A stretch of DNA of 64,000 nt, from positions 4,712,001-4,776,000 of the forward strand of contig OX419757.1 of NCBI GenBank assembly GCA_948567375.1. Reading direction: 5' to 3'. Positions 28,520 through 42,400 of this stretch are shown here, in pieces. The notes beneath the pieces are model-generated. The model worked only from the letters and a program-made list of their open reading frames with translations, was not told the origin of the DNA and searched no databases. Origin of the DNA: Lunularia cruciata (Eukaryota; Streptophyta; Marchantiopsida; Lunulariales; Lunulariaceae). Numbering within the stretch: position 1 is the first letter of the stretch; each line of letters begins with the position of its first letter. The translations under genes and the position numbers were made by a program.

Positions 28520-29101
28520 TGTAATACCAATAGCTATACATATTATCTAGAGGTGGAAATTGGCTTGGTAATATCTAAAAGGATATTATATATGATGGAC
28601 TAAGTAGATCAAATAGAAGTGTCACCAAAAAAGTACTTCTACTAATAAGGTAAGAGCCAAAAATACCTTAGAAAATTCAAAGCCAATTTTGGAGGCCTAA
28701 GATGGATGAATTAGGCCTTGAAAATAGAAAGATTCCCCCCTCTGCAAAAAAGGCTTACCTTTCTCTCCACAGTTAGTCTCATTGAGAGCTTTCTAATGGT
28801 ACCTCATCAATGTGATTCTAAGCTTCTTACGTGAAGATTCTTTAAAGTTTTCCTCTAGACCAACTAGATAGGACAAGGACTAACATGTCACCCATCCATG
28901 TAACTTATCTAAGGGTGGATCTTGCTAACATGTCACCAATCCATGTGTCTTATCCAACAATGGAGCTTTCTTTGAGAGTATCCTCTTTGTTATATAATAA
29001 AGACACAATGCTCTTTTGTGGCTTTAGATTATTAAGTGCAAAGTTTTGTGTTTTCTCTCTTGTGTCTCTCTTAGGGGTTATCCTTTCCTCAAAGTATTGC
29101 A
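28520..29101 (+). repeat. LTR of family D, right
   Basis: Starts TGTAATACC, ends ATTGCA, about 582 bp. It is diverged from the left LTR at many positions, so the insertion is old. The TATA-like tatataataaag is kept near 28990. Confidence 0.75.
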
Positions 29102-29254
29102 GAAGTCCACTTAGTCATTAAATCTCTTTGGAGCAAAGCAATAATGTATTTAAGGCTTTGGCTTCAAGAATTTAAAGTTCACTTTACCATTCATTTCTTA
29201 TGCAATCAAAGTTCAATAAAAGGAATATGAGTTCTTTGCAAACTATAATTATCC

Positions 29255-29712
29255 CATTATGAGTGTTAGAAAATGCTTGTGTGGAGTAGTAGTGAGGAAT
29301 TTTGCAAAAGGATCACAAGTGTTGGAGTGTATGGAGAAACATTCACACTTTATCATAATGTGTGATTTATGAGGGATCTAAAGGAATGAATTGATGTGTT
29401 GAGGAGTCAAGTCTAATTCAAAGCATTGATAGTACCATGGAATCAAAAAGCAAAGGAAAATCAACTAACAAAATTACTCCCTTGGAGTTTTCCTTTCTAG
29501 GAAGGGTAGCACGTATCTTTCTAATCAAAGTTGTTGGAGTGAAAGAGCCTTTGGTGTGAAGGGAGCTATCACTTTCATAATTAATTTGGAACCTGCTTGT
29601 AGTGAATGTGATCTTTATTTCTCCCTTTTCCATAGTGCACCATAGGGAGTACACTCAATGCACTCTTTTGGGAGTAGTTCTTGTCTAAGAGGTTGAATAG
29701 AGAATAATAAAT
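29255..29712 (-). repeat. Dispersed repeat, copy in minus orientation
   Basis: Partner of 23605-24072 in opposite orientation, on the other side of the short LTR element. Divergence is substantial, so the two did not arise recently. Confidence 0.6.
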
Positions 29713-32604
29713 GAACTACAACTTAGTGACATTTCTCTCCTTTTCTGGTCATTTCTAGCTCCATATCCTAAACAACCTATTCTTACCAAATTTACTAGTA
29801 TTTGAGCAACATTAGTCACTACAATCTAACACAATATGCATCTTCTCTTAAAATCTACCTTCTTTATCCATGGTCTTCATTCTTATATTTGGAAAATCAG
29901 AAAGATCAATACCATAAATCAAATAATCTTATTCAAAAATAATATTTGCATTATTATTCATATGCTATTAATCAACAAGTTAATTAAATTAATTTTAAAT
30001 TAAATCAAAGATGTCATAAATAAATAATTATTATCTTGGCTTTAATTATGCATGGTGCAAATTAAGCTATATATGTACAACTAGTATATTAAGAAATGTA
30101 AAATGTAATACATATATTTTCTCAAACTATAGCATATATTATAACAAGGTTAAGATGTCCCAAGTAATGTTCATGAAAGACTGAAGTGCTTTTTACTTAA
30201 GAAGTACTTGTGAACTTTACTTACATTTTTCATTTTTTTTGAATTGGCTAAACTTATGGTTATTTACCCGCAACAAAGTGAAAGCTTTTTTTTCTGGCAC
30301 CCAAAGTCATAGCATACATAACTGCGGGATAAAAATATTAAGAATGAATTCTTCAATATAATTAAAAATTTTAATATTATTCTCTGTATAATATGCATAT
30401 AAGTTATATCTATATATATTATATATTCTAAATTCTGTTAATAAAAGAAAATTAGTTAGAATGAATCAAAAATAACATTGATTATGTGAGAATTAATTTT
30501 TAGATTAAGTTAAGATTAGTTTATTAAACTTTGGACTTTGCCATGGTACTATACCAAGGTAAGGTGTTCTAGATTCTATTATTAAGTACACATGATTGGT
30601 CTTTGGTTTCATGCTAGAATCCAATGCTAGTAGTCTCCAAGTTTCTCAATCAACTATTTGTAATTGGTTTAAGAACCCCTTGGTTTTGTCAAAGTCCCTT
30701 GGCAAGAATGACCCATGTTAAACTATAGCAATTTTACTCTTGTTGTGCATCTAATGAAGACCACGGAACAAATGTAAGAGTAGTTTGAATCTCCTTAGGA
30801 TTTGTGACACTTTAGAACCATTCCTTTGTCGTTGTGAGATTTCATGTCAAAACCATAATTGTTCATAGCAATGTGGTCTTGAGCAACATGGTTGATATTG
30901 TCAAAAGAGTCATATACAACACCCATATAAAGCTTTGGACATGGACAAGCTTTAGGCTCAATTTAGGTAGGAGGTATGATTGTGGATCATTTCACTATAA
31001 GAGTTTGGTCAATCTATGTGAACATATGAGTGTTGCATATGCTGCACATGGGGCAAATGGAAGTAGTATTGTAATGTGGTTTGGGAAGGCTCTTCCAAAA
31101 TAGGGTTATATTGTGAATTTTTGTGAAACATGATCATAAGGTGTAATACTTGTTGAACAAAGGTCATATTGTCAAAGACTTTAATTATTAACATGGTCTT
31201 CCTGCAGTAGTGAAGTTATGAAGAAGTTTTTATTATAAAATTTTATATATCTATAACTTGGAGAAGAAAAAGAAATAAAAATTTAAGATAACAAGCAAAT
31301 GTAAAAGCTTTAATATTTTTTGGGCTCCTCTAGAAAATAAGTAGGAGACTTATACATATATGTGAGTCCATTTATTCATTTCAAGATGTACTTGTATTAT
31401 CATGTAAATGCAAAGTATATATGTTATTCCATGATAAAAAAAGGTATCAAATAAACACATGTTATATATATGAGAGAGATATAGCTTATAAGTGTTTTGA
31501 AGCAAAAGCATTCCAAAGCATTCTTGAATTATTTATAAATTCCATTGAGTATTCTTAAATAAAAGCACATCAATGGGCTCTCGATTTTCTCTTAAGGCCT
31601 TAGTTATATATAAAAATGATAGAATATATAGACAGATTAATTCAATCCATTTTCACTTATATGTAACTATATATGATATTTTTTCCAAAATAATTAACAT
31701 TATTAAAATTAATATATGAAAAATTACAATGAGACTTGATATAAAATAGAAGAATTACATAATATAGATTGATAAAGGGTTATTTATATAACTATAATAT
31801 AATTCACATATAAAATACATTGATATAATTTAAATCTATAAACTATTTCATCTAAAGTTATAAGGGGTATAACTTACAACTTAGAATGAACAATAGAATA
31901 TATATATTTAAATAGCAAGAAGAGAAGAATGATATACAACTATAGACAACAATAGGTTTTTTAATATGAGATATTTTTGGGGTAAATAATTAAGTGAATT
32001 TAGGCAATAAAAATTATATATTGTAGTATAAAAGCTAATAGGTTTTACTAAGAGTTGTAAACTTGTATCTTGATGTGCCCTCATCTACCATGACAATAAT
32101 AATTTCCCTTGGATAAATTATTAGAGATAAAACTAAGAATATGTTCTTCATAATGTATGTAGTGTATTGGTGGGTTCTCTAAGACAAATGAAGGTATATT
32201 TAATCAAATTATATGGAATTTTCAAAATATAAAATAAATTCTTCTTACTTCATATATATAAAACTTAAATTGGATGTAGGAAATTCTTACATTCCAATCT
32301 ATTTCAATAAAACAAGAACAATAAATGTTCATATAATAATAATAATATAATTCTGAATAATCCAAAATCAGAAATTATGAATTTTATATAGACAAAAACA
32401 TTAGTGGATATAGAGTGGTCCAAAACTAAGAACACTTTTTCCTCACCTAAATCTTTAATTAATTAATGGTGGTAAAAACTTGGTCAAATTTTGTACTACA
32501 CAATTAGAAAAAGAGGACTCGAGCTATCTTACTTATATGTTTCAATAAAATGTTATATGGTTTGACTCCAATTTAACACTTTATTTTCAAATACCTTCAT
32601 AATA
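29713..32604. other. AT-rich intergenic DNA, no gene recognised
   Basis: Very AT-rich. Open frames are short and motif-free; the longest (30834-31103) has no recognisable content. I see no annotation to support. Confidence 0.55.
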
Positions 32605-32970
32605 AGTAACAGTATGGAGTTTAGCGACATAGTTAATAAGGTTAATGAAGTAGAAAATAAGCCAAATTAGCTTAGAATATTCCAAAAGCATCTAGGAAGC
32701 TTCTTGGGAAGCTTGCCAACTAGTTAACTTGCGCTCCAAGCAGGTTGCTTCTCAAAGGAAGCTTCTTGAGAAGCTTCCTAGTTAACTTGGCTTGCACTTT
32801 AAGAAAGCAGCTCAAGGAAGTTTCTTGAGAAGCTTCTCAAGGGCCTTGTATGCTACCTATAAATACCAAAGTAGAAGCTCATGCTAGTCATTCAGAGCTT
32901 TTCCCTCATTCAAGTGTCCCAATGTGAGTTTCCATTCTCCTATTTCTCTCATCGGTCTTGGTCTTTTACA
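32605..32970 (+). repeat. Solo LTR of the element B family
   Basis: About 366 bp matching, in opposite orientation, the 423/426-bp LTRs of element B. It opens gtaacagtatggagtttagcga and closes ggtcttggtcttttaca. The internal AAGCTTC palindromes and the TATA box (cctataaatacc, about 32858) are present. No internal element sequence lies on either side, so this is a solo LTR from LTR-LTR recombination. Flanks taata and taagc do not match, so the target duplication is lost or the ends have decayed. Confidence 0.82.
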
Positions 32971-33089
32971 TAAGCATTTTTTTGCAATTCTACTTGTATT
33001 TAATAATTTCTCTTATTGGAAATGTAAAATTGTAGTTATCAATGAGGTGAAATGAAATCCACTTTATAAGCAAGGAGGAGTTTAGGAGG

Positions 33090-36000
33090 GTGTGGATATG
33101 TGAGAGAAGGAGAGATGTGAGAGGAAAGATATATATTTGTTGAGGGCTCTCTAGCATATAGCACTTGACTGAATAGTTTATTATATTTGTTTTCCAATTT
33201 TGGTTTCATTGGCACCTAGATTGAAGACTATGGAGAATTGAGTAGAAAGTTATGAAGACTTTTAGGTTTGTTAGGGTTTAGAGTGATCATTACACATTAA
33301 GAATGATGGGTCGGGAATTTCATTTTTAATCTCTTGGTTTTCATGATTACATACATGGAGATTTAGTTGGAAAAATTTAGATATGGAAATTGGAAGTTAT
33401 GAGAGTTTATAGTTTGTAGTGTTTGGAAATATTGTATTTTCTGATGTGAGTTGGGATGTGAGAGGTGGTGGTTCTGCAGGTATGGGGAGATATGGGGAGA
33501 AGCATCATGTGTTATTATCATTATCCTTGTGCTAGCCATGGCTACACCTCCCCTTGTGGGGCTGCCTAGAGCTGCTTGGGATACACCATGCCCGGTGTGT
33601 CACCAACGCTTTACCTCACAAAGAGTAAAGACCCATGTGGGAAGGATGCACAAGGACTATGATTGGACCAATTTGGATGCCCACGTGAGGCGAGCAACCA
33701 CATATACAACAATGATACTTGGGATTACGCATGCTTCTTCTATCGCTTCATTGATCATTCCAAGGATACCAATCGAGTCGTGGAGTGGTTAGCTTTGCAT
33801 GTGGATCACATTTTAGGGTATTTGAGACTAGTTTTCCATATCCACATCTATTCCATTGGCTACCCCGCACACTCCATGATGAGGCTAGACAAGCTTTTTG
33901 CCTACCATTTCATCATTTGGCATGTGATCCCTTGGACGAGTTAGCATGGTTCTTATTCCTCTTACTCCCTTGATGGTGTCTTCACTATGCTAGAGGAGGA
34001 CATGTGGAGTATAGAGAGGTGGCTGCTAGATTTTGTTAATTTGGGATTGGGTAGCCCTTTAGGAGGAGTTTTTAGGGCTACACATTTTAGGAGACAAGCT
34101 TTGCCACATGATACCAAAGAGTCCACTCGATTATGACAATGTAAGACATAAGGTCAAGCGGGAGAGTTTAGTAGAGCAGCATAAGTGTGACACTCTTTGT
34201 ATATAGCCAGTCCTATTAATGATACTATTTCTTCCCTATGCTCATTACATCCTATGACTACTAATAAAGGTCTTAGATTATCAACATGAGCAATGTTTAT
34301 ATCGTGATAGGTCAGTTTTTGCACAAGCATTGTTCACTACTCCTTGCTTTTCCTAAGGAAGCTGATTACCCCAAGCATGAGGGATGGTATATGAGCACCT
34401 TAGAAATCTCTTTCAAGCAGATGATCCGTTGAGTGGTTTTATTGAGTTGTTTTAAGTGGCTATTGCCATAGCAAGAGGAGACATTCCTATGTTTGTTAGT
34501 TGGGTGTTAGGTGCTAGTCTACTTCTCGTGATGGAGAAAGACACGGGGAGCATTAGATCAATTGCTATTGGACAGATCTTTTTGTGTTTGGTTCGTCATA
34601 TCATTGTCCTTCAATATCATTCTCACTTTTAACAACACCTCAATCCACATAAGTTTGGAGTAGCTATATGTGGAGGATGTGAGGCTATATCTCTAGAGTT
34701 TATGACACTCTTAGATACCCATCCAAAGAGGTTTGTCCTACAAGTGTATGTTGAGAATGCTTTTAATAGCATTTCACATGCATCCATCTTTAGAGAGCTT
34801 AAGGCGGCTGGTGGATCATTGGCAAGTCTTATTCCTTTTATGTGGTCTTTTTATGGCTCTCTTGCTTCCTTTTACTACCAACATGGTTGTTCATAGGATG
34901 GAGTCACCGTTTTGGAGTCAATTATTGGTAAAAATCAAGGAGATCCTTTAGAGGGACCCTTATTTTGCCATGGCTCTTGTGTATTTGCTTCCTTGGCGGA
35001 TGATACACACATTGTGAGCCCTATAGATCAAATAAGGCAAGCCTTTGACCACTTGACTACCAAGCTACATCTAGTAGGCTTGAGAATCAAGGTGTCAAAG
35101 TGCAAGGCATGGTTCCCTTTAGGTATCCCTCCCCACCTTGAGCTTCCAGAGGGGTGTATCACATCTATAAATGGACTACATGTTCTTGGAGTGATAGTAG
35201 GATCCAAGGATTTTGTCACATGCTTCTTAGACGTTTCTCTTGCAAAGGATATTCTCCATGTAGATGACCTTCTATTACTAGGAGATATATAGGTAGCACT
35301 TGGTATAATCTCCTCTAGTATTGCTTGTTGATCAACTTACCTCATCCGTATAGTTCCCCTCACCTTGTCTTTCCTATCATGTCTGAGAGCCTTTGATAGG
35401 AGGATTATGGGAGTCTTTGGTGATAGTATTGGACCAAGGACATTTGAGTGTGTGACAAGGGATTTGGCAAGTAGATAGATGGCCCTACCAATCTCATGTA
35501 GAAGGGTTGGCTTGCTACCTATGGAAGAGATCACATCTATAGTGTTTTTTGGTAGTTAGTTTCTCTCGACATCCCTACTTTCCTCTCATTTTGTGGTTGT
35601 TGATAGGCCAGTTTTGGACACTTATGTGACAGGGGTAGAAGAGAGATCCTTTCCTCTCAAGATGTTATTGTGGCACATGAGAGATAGTATATCTCCAAGG
35701 GTACATGAGGACTTTTTATCTTTTGCTTCATTATTGTCAGATTGGACAAGAGGTTTACAATCTTCCTTGATGGAGCAATAATGTGAGCATATGCTACATT
35801 CTCTCTTAGTTGACTCATCCATTCCTTAGGCTACTAAACCACATCTTTGCTCTTGCTCCAACAAGGGTGCAAGCTCTTGGATCCTAGCTCAATCATGCAT
35901 TAGGGTATTTTGACTCGCACTAGCTACTTTCTCTACAACAATGGAGTTTTGCCTAAGTTTGGTCCACCTCTATGCATCTTCATTACTCACTTGTGAGTGT

Positions 36001-36737
36001 AGTTCTACACTAGATGTGGCAGTGGTCCATATGACATAGTGTCCTTTTGGAGGACAGAGGATAGCTACCCATGATGCTATTAGGGACATATTGTTTGCTA
36101 TGGCACAAAAAGGTTGATACTTGGCTTGGAAGGAGTGTTTTTATGCTTTGCAAATGATACATGTCAAGGCAAACTTATACTTGGTCCAAGGTGATCAAGT
36201 GATAGTAGCGGATGTCATGGTTATGGACCCTACACAAGATATATTTTTGGAAGGAGTGATTACCCATCCTCCTGGATGGGCGGTGAGTGCAATAGCAGGT
36301 CATAAGGTCTCAAGTATAGAGGCATGCAGTAAGGTCACTTCTTTGTTCCTCTAGACTTGGAGTTATATGGAGTGATGGACATGAGATTTGATACATTTTT
36401 CAGGGATTGCATAAGAGCTTATAATGTTAGGCATTAGGGAGTACCACTCTCACTCTCATACTTTGTAGCATATTTCAGATAACATGTGTCCATCACTCTA
36501 TAGAGGGCATTGGCTAGTGCAATCTACAGGAAAGAAATCACACTAGGTGATGCTCTTTAGATGCTCCAGTTGTTTGTAGACCGTGCGACTTGCATTGCTC
36601 AGATATCTTAGTTGCAATAGGGCAGATTTCTCATATAGACTCTATTGGGACTTAGCCCCATTTTACCTTTTTTGTCTCTCTCTTGTACAGCTTGATGGGG
36701 TCTTCTTATCCTTCATGTTTTCTATGCAACTGCCCTT
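33090..36737 (+). mobile_element. R2-type non-LTR retroelement, copy 3
   Basis: About 3.65 kb, homologous to the copy at 16815-20617 from the leader to the single 3' tail (cttgatggggtcttcttatc near 36700). It is more decayed: many positions differ by C-to-T or G-to-A, and there are several small deletions, for example around 34060 and 34960. It lies 120 bp downstream of the solo LTR. No target duplication is evident. Confidence 0.82.
33538..36650 (+). pseudogene. R2-type polyprotein, heavily decayed
   Basis: Starts at the ATG in GCCATGGCT shared with copy 2. The C2H2 finger (CPVCHQRF...HVGRMH) is intact in the first open piece (to 33792). Reverse transcriptase remains include YVENAFNSI (the motif A Asp changed to Tyr) and LADDTHIVSP, which keeps both catalytic Asp residues of motif C. 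The 3' part shows TCECSSTLD-like knuckle remains and nuclease remains (KANLYL, VADVMVMDP; the KVSKY region is shifted). Stops fall at positions homologous to stops in copy 2: 34037 (TAA), 34453 (TAA), 34630 (TAA) and 35827 (TAG). Confidence 0.78.
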
Positions 36738-39700
36738 TCCCTTTCTATGAGATATATGAATTTGATCTAATTTTATAAATGTATACAACATACCATGCAA
36801 AGGTTTTCTAACATGGTCTAGTTTCTTTACTTTCAATCATAACTTTACTCACTTAACATTATTTTCTCATTCCATTTATCTATAAATTTCATATCCAAAT
36901 GAAGGTCTTTATAATATTTTTGTCCAACTTCTAACCATAGATCTCCAAATTACAAATAATCAGTAGGTGTGAAAGGTCCATTGAGCACAAATTACTCAAA
37001 AATGCATAGTGCATACAATATATCTCATCTTTAGAGCTAATTATTTGAAACACTCAAGAGATTGTAAACTATCATTTGAATTGCCTACATCCTTATTCAA
37101 ACACTACTCAAGCATAGATCTCAAAGTAGCAACTTCACTTTCATATGTGAAAAAGTTTATGTGAGTATTATGAAAGTAAATTATATGAGTTATTCTTTAT
37201 TGGAGAAAACCAAATCAAATGAAAACAAAGTTAACATGGATATAATTAATACTAATTATGTTGTGTATTTTCTAATTTCAATATAATAGTTTGCAACCAG
37301 ATATGTTTTAGAAAACTACTTACTTGTCTTTAAATTTTGAATATTTATTGTATATCATTACATCAAAAATTTCTTTTAAAAGGTATTTCTTTTTCCAAAT
37401 ATGATTTGATTGTAATTCCTGGGCTATCTAAGAGCCTCTACTTTATATCATTCTTTGCAATCATGAAAATCACCATGTTCGTCAACAATTTGTAGTAATT
37501 TCAAACTTACTTGCCATATTTAAGATTTGATTACTTCTTGTGAGACTTGGATATCCCAAAGAAGAGCTCATGTGTTTCATTGCTAACTTGTACATATTAC
37601 AACATTGTAATTTTTATATACCAAGACAAGTATCTACATGGTCTTTGGTCCAAATAAGAAACATAATAGAATATATAATGTAACCATTATCATTGATATA
37701 ATAAATTTATTTAGATTTTATTTGCAAAAAAGAAAAAGTCTGCCACCAAGAAATCTGATTTGCATCCAATGAGACTATACCTATAATTTTTCTCTTATTC
37801 AATTTCTCTTGTATAGATTGGGAGTGCATTCAAGAGACAAGCTTCCTTGTTTGAGCATTTAATATTTTGAATATGCTTTTAAATCGATAAATATAAGGCT
37901 AACTCATTCCTAATTTACCACAGTAATATAAATGATTTTGCACTTTATGTGGACTTAATTACAACTCATCAAAATGATACTTCATAGCTTCAAATTCTTA
38001 CAAATACCTTTATGAGGATGAAACTGAATGATTGGTTGAGTGTGGTGCAATGAATATGTTGTAGTAAATTGGAAGTTACAACCAAAAATTGATATCCAAA
38101 TACTTTGTAACTAAAATAACTATTAGTTTAAGATGATATGTTTATCCAATAAGTTAGCAATATGAAGCACATGTCCCTCCAAAGTTGGTTTCTTATTTAT
38201 CAAAATTTGTTTGATTTGATCAGGGTATGACATATGAAAAAAATCATAATTTTATCTTTTTGGTTATTTGTCTCATAATAAGAAAAATAATTCTTTTTGT
38301 TCTATTGTTGAAGTCACAAAATTAGAGGTTTCAATTTTTTTCTAAGACTTTCCTTTAAATAATAACTATAATAACTTTTGTTTCAATTTTTAGAGTTTGA
38401 TATATAATTACTATTGCATTTATAATATTAACATAAAAGAGACAAGACATGCAATATGGTAGTCTCAGCTGGATCTATATCATCAATAACAATACCCAAG
38501 AACATGTAACAATTTGAATAACACCATATGATGCTTTGTTTTTCTCTTCCATTTATTCCTTGCAATGTGTCAAATTTTGGAATTAGTAAATTTTCTAGAA
38601 AATGCCATGGACCTGCAATAATTGGGTGATATTGTCATCATGAATTTTTTTCATTTATGCATGAAAAATAAGTAAACCATCTTAGCAAAAATTCCCAATT
38701 CATAATAGAAATGCTTAATTCAAAGCAAAATAGCCTACAAATTTAAATGCTAAGAAAGTCCATGTATGAATAAAAGACAACTTAAAAATAAATTATTATA
38801 ATTTTAAAATAAGATAATCCAATTATTTAATATATAATAATTATGTGAATATTTCCTTCAATAAAATCAAAGATTATTTATCTATTACAACAAGATGTTT
38901 AAATTCATAATTACAGTAAGAACCGGTCAAACTGAAGAGGATACAAGTTGATATGATTAAAAACAATGCAAAATTGTCACAATGATGAAAATCTACAGTA
39001 TTTTATTTAACCTCTTGGGAAAATTCATTCCTAGAAGAGTGTAGTCTTACCCTTATTGGCATACTACAAAATTGTAAACAATTATTAATCACTTTCTTGG
39101 TAACTATAGTCTAGAGGACCCTTGAAGATGATAGATCACTTGCAATGAAGATCAGTTTGCCTTAGATTCCTTACATTCCAATTACCCCAACCAAATTTGT
39201 ATCTATTATTGTACTAACCCTTTTATGATCTGCACTCGACACCACCCTTACAAACATCATGTCATACAAGATACTCAAAGTTCAAAGGATATCCCAATTA
39301 GTAGATTAGAACATGCAAACTAATTGGAGTCAGATCTCCAAAGGGTCCTATCTCTCTATCATCTAAAACTATAACCTAGTATACTACACTTCCTAGAAGG
39401 CACTACTTTAGAGGAGAACAAAATGAATGTTATTGCTTAGTCTCCCAATTCATGGTACTTAACAATATCCATAACTACACAAGTCCAAAATGATATTATT
39501 CTTGGGTTATGTAGAGCACATAGAGGTCCTCTCCTAGTTCCACACAAATGATTCCTTCACTCAAGTGCCTATAATTATATGCTAAGATTCCTCACAACTA
39601 AGTGACTAGGCAGGCAAACATTCATACAAAGAATAACCACATATACATACACCAACTTGGTAGCCTTGATGAGAATGCCCTATTTATTGCATAGAAAGAA

Positions 39701-40399
39701 TGCACCAAATCATTATAATAAATATTGGGCCTAAGCCCTATATAATACTAGTACTTAGCAACCAAAGAGATTTGAGGGCTACAACTGGTTGGAAAACTTA
39801 TACTTACATCACTAATCTATCTAATCTTATCCGCTAATCTAATCCTTGAGTAGGTGTGTCTGACCTGGCTCTACAAACTTAGCATATTTTTGGTATCTTC
39901 TTATGTCAAATTATGGCCTACTTGGACTTTGTATGTACACTAAGGTTTATGAACTATTCACAAGTATAAAGTGTCCTAATTATGCACATGAGAGGTGAAT
40001 GAAATATAAGATGCAAATGAACAAAAAGATGAAGGATCTACAAGATGAAACCATGAGGTGTATTGCTTGTTTTGAAGGTTTTTGTAGCTTGCTTGTATGA
40101 CATTGGTGGGTTTTCACTTATATATAATACAATCCTGTGGTGCTTGTGATGAACTACCCGCACCTTTGCAGATTTGAATGAGCTCAATAAGCTCCTTTAT
40201 GTATTTGACAACTTTGGTTGCAATGCTCATATGGACTTCTGTGAGCTTGGAAATTGTGTGGCTTTGTAATTTGAGTAACCAGTAACTATTAGCTGATGAC
40301 TCATATAGAATTTTCTCTCAAGAGCCTTGATCTGAGTTTTGAAGTCCTTAATTTAGATTTGATTTGTCATATCATTGGCTACTTGTTTTAATTGGTCTA
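36738..40399. other. AT-rich intergenic DNA, no gene recognised
   Basis: No recognisable coding motif on either strand and no repeat boundary visible by eye. It could include unrecognised old transposon DNA. Confidence 0.55.
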
Positions 40400-41632
40400 G
40401 GAGTTGAGTCATTGTCTGCTCTATGGGCATGAGCAAACCTGTGTTGTTTGCTAAGTTTCTTGGTCTCATTGAATTTATGATTTTAGATCTGCTCATCCTT
40501 TTTTTTGTAATCTCTTCCTCCTTCTCTCAGACTTATTTTTGACTTGGTCTTGGATATAAAGATCTATGAGCTCCTTCAGATTTTTGTATCATCCCTCCAC
40601 TATAGTTGTTTTCATAGTGGTGGCATTCAAATTGGTTTGAACAGTCTTTAGTTCTTTGTGATATATATGTTGCTCAACTACCTTGTTTGCACCACATTGA
40701 CCTCTAATTGTAAGTATCATCAGATAACCTTGTGCTTGCCTTGTAACTAACTCTAGTTCTTTTTGTTGAAACTTCTCTAGTAGTTGGTCTTTCTCCTTCC
40801 ATGATGCAATCTCCTCTGTGATTCATTTGTTTGCAATTCTCAAGTTGGTACAAAGCATGGCCTTATTTTTGGTTGCTATGCTTATCTTGTCGTGAAGGTA
40901 CCTTATGAGCTTAATTGGCCTGTTGATGGTAGATTCCAACTCTTTGTAGAAGGGTGCAATCTCCTTAAGTAGTATTATTGTTGGTGTTACTATGAGTACA
41001 AAGTAAATTGATATTGACCACACCATTGAGTTATTGTCATATTGGAGATGATGGTGAATATTTTCCATTGTCTTCAATTTTTCCTCTCATGTTAGAGATT
41101 CAGCTTGTGGTGCTTCATAAGGTGCACTCTTTACATTGATGTTTTTTGATCTTGTCTTCCTGGCTATGCCGGTGTGGTCCTCACCTCCTTGTAGAAGAGC
41201 TCTGGTGGAATTTTCTTCTTCTTCCTAGCTTTTGCTTCTTGTCATTTCACTTTGATAAACGTTTTGGGACCTTGCTTGGATTGTGTTCCAAAATTATATC
41301 AATCAGGTTTATTATAGGGTTCATTGGTACATGTAGTTTGGAGACAAAAAAATAGGTATTGGTGGAGATGCCTTCTTTATAATTGCAATGGAACATCATC
41401 ATTGTACTCCATTGATGGTTTTCCCTTGGCCTTTGAACTTTCCTCAAGAGTTTGTAATGATTGCATATCATTTTTCATTGCTTCCTTTGGTACTTTGTTG
41501 TTGGGTGAGAAGATGCAAGTAAACAAGTCATCTTTGCTTCACCTACTCTTGTGTTGGGAATTCCACTTCTTGGAGCCAAAATGACCTTCATTGGTCATAG
41601 AGGCTTTCTTTCTACCTTGTCTCCTAGCTCCA
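40400..41632 (-). pseudogene. Degenerate region downstream of element A pol
   Basis: Lies directly 3' of element A's integrase end on the same strand. It reads charged, helix-rich peptide fragments such as YKELESTINRPIKLIRYLHDK (in pieces, about 41077-40823) and a lysine-rich stretch near 41230. There are many stops. I do not recognise a family. It may be an extra 3' open frame of element A. The 3' LTR of element A was not found. Confidence 0.35.
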
Positions 41633-41969
41633 TCACTTCCACTTTCTTCTAAAGACAAACTCCTTGAGATCATAAGTGTAATCTCTCCACACCTTCTCCA
41701 CTATGAAAGGTCCAGAGTACTTAGGCAAAAACTTCTTTTGCACTCTCTTGAATTGAATAGAATCAAATAACATTACCCAATCACCTTCTTTGAAAGGCTC
41801 CACCTTCTTTTTTCCTTGCCTCTTGTCATAGCTCTCCTTTTTTTTCCTTTGGGCTTGCTCCACTCAAACCATATCAATTGCTCTTGCTTCTTCCAATTCC
41901 ACGAGTTGATCCTTCCTTGACTTCTCTACATCACCTCCTTGTGCTTTTTTCAATCTCTTGTGAATGATC
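41633..41969 (-). pseudogene. Element A integrase C-terminal end (segment 3)
   Basis: Encodes the end of a Ty3/Gypsy integrase: KGDWVMLF-like (here EGDWVMLFDS), a lysine-rich linker, and KYSGPFIVEKV, the usual Gypsy C-terminal fold. Joined across element B, the sequence runs in frame from the integrase segment ending near 47578, apart from a TAG at the junction. Element A is therefore one element split by insertions. It has further stops and is dead. Confidence 0.7.
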
Positions 41970-41974
41970 TAGAA
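41970..41974. repeat. Target site duplication of element B (left)
   Basis: TAGAA, identical to 47573-47577 on the other side of element B; five bases is the usual Gypsy duplication. Confidence 0.9.
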
Positions 41975-42400
41975 TGTAAAGACTGAAATCAAGGAGAGAA
42001 ATAAGAGAATGAAAACTCACATTGGGACACTTGAATGAGGGAAAACTCCGAATGCCTAACATGAGCTTTGGCTTTGGTATTTATAGGTAGCATACAAGAC
42101 CCTTGAAGCTTCTCAAGAAGCTTCCTTGAGCCGCTTTCTTGGAGTGCAAGCCAAGTTAACGAGGAAGCTTCTCAAGGAGGTTCCTTTTAGCGGCCGCCTA
42201 CTTGGCGTGCAAGCTAAGCTAGTTAGAAGCTTCCTTCTAGAAGCTACCTTCTAGAAGCTACTTGCTTAGGGCGCAAGTTAACTAGTTAGGAAGCTTCCCA
42301 AGAAGCTTCTTAGATGCTTCTAGAATATTCTAGGCTATTTTGTTTTATTATCTACTTTGTAAACCCGACTAACTTCGTCACTAAATTCCATATTGTTACA
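41975..42400 (-). repeat. Element B 3' LTR
   Basis: About 426 bp, TG...CA ended (TGTAACAATATGG to GTCTTTACA on the minus strand). Contains several AAGCTTC palindromes (42105-42310) and a TATA box, TATAAATA on the minus strand at 42079-42086. It differs from the 5' LTR at many positions, so the insertion is not very recent. Confidence 0.93.
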
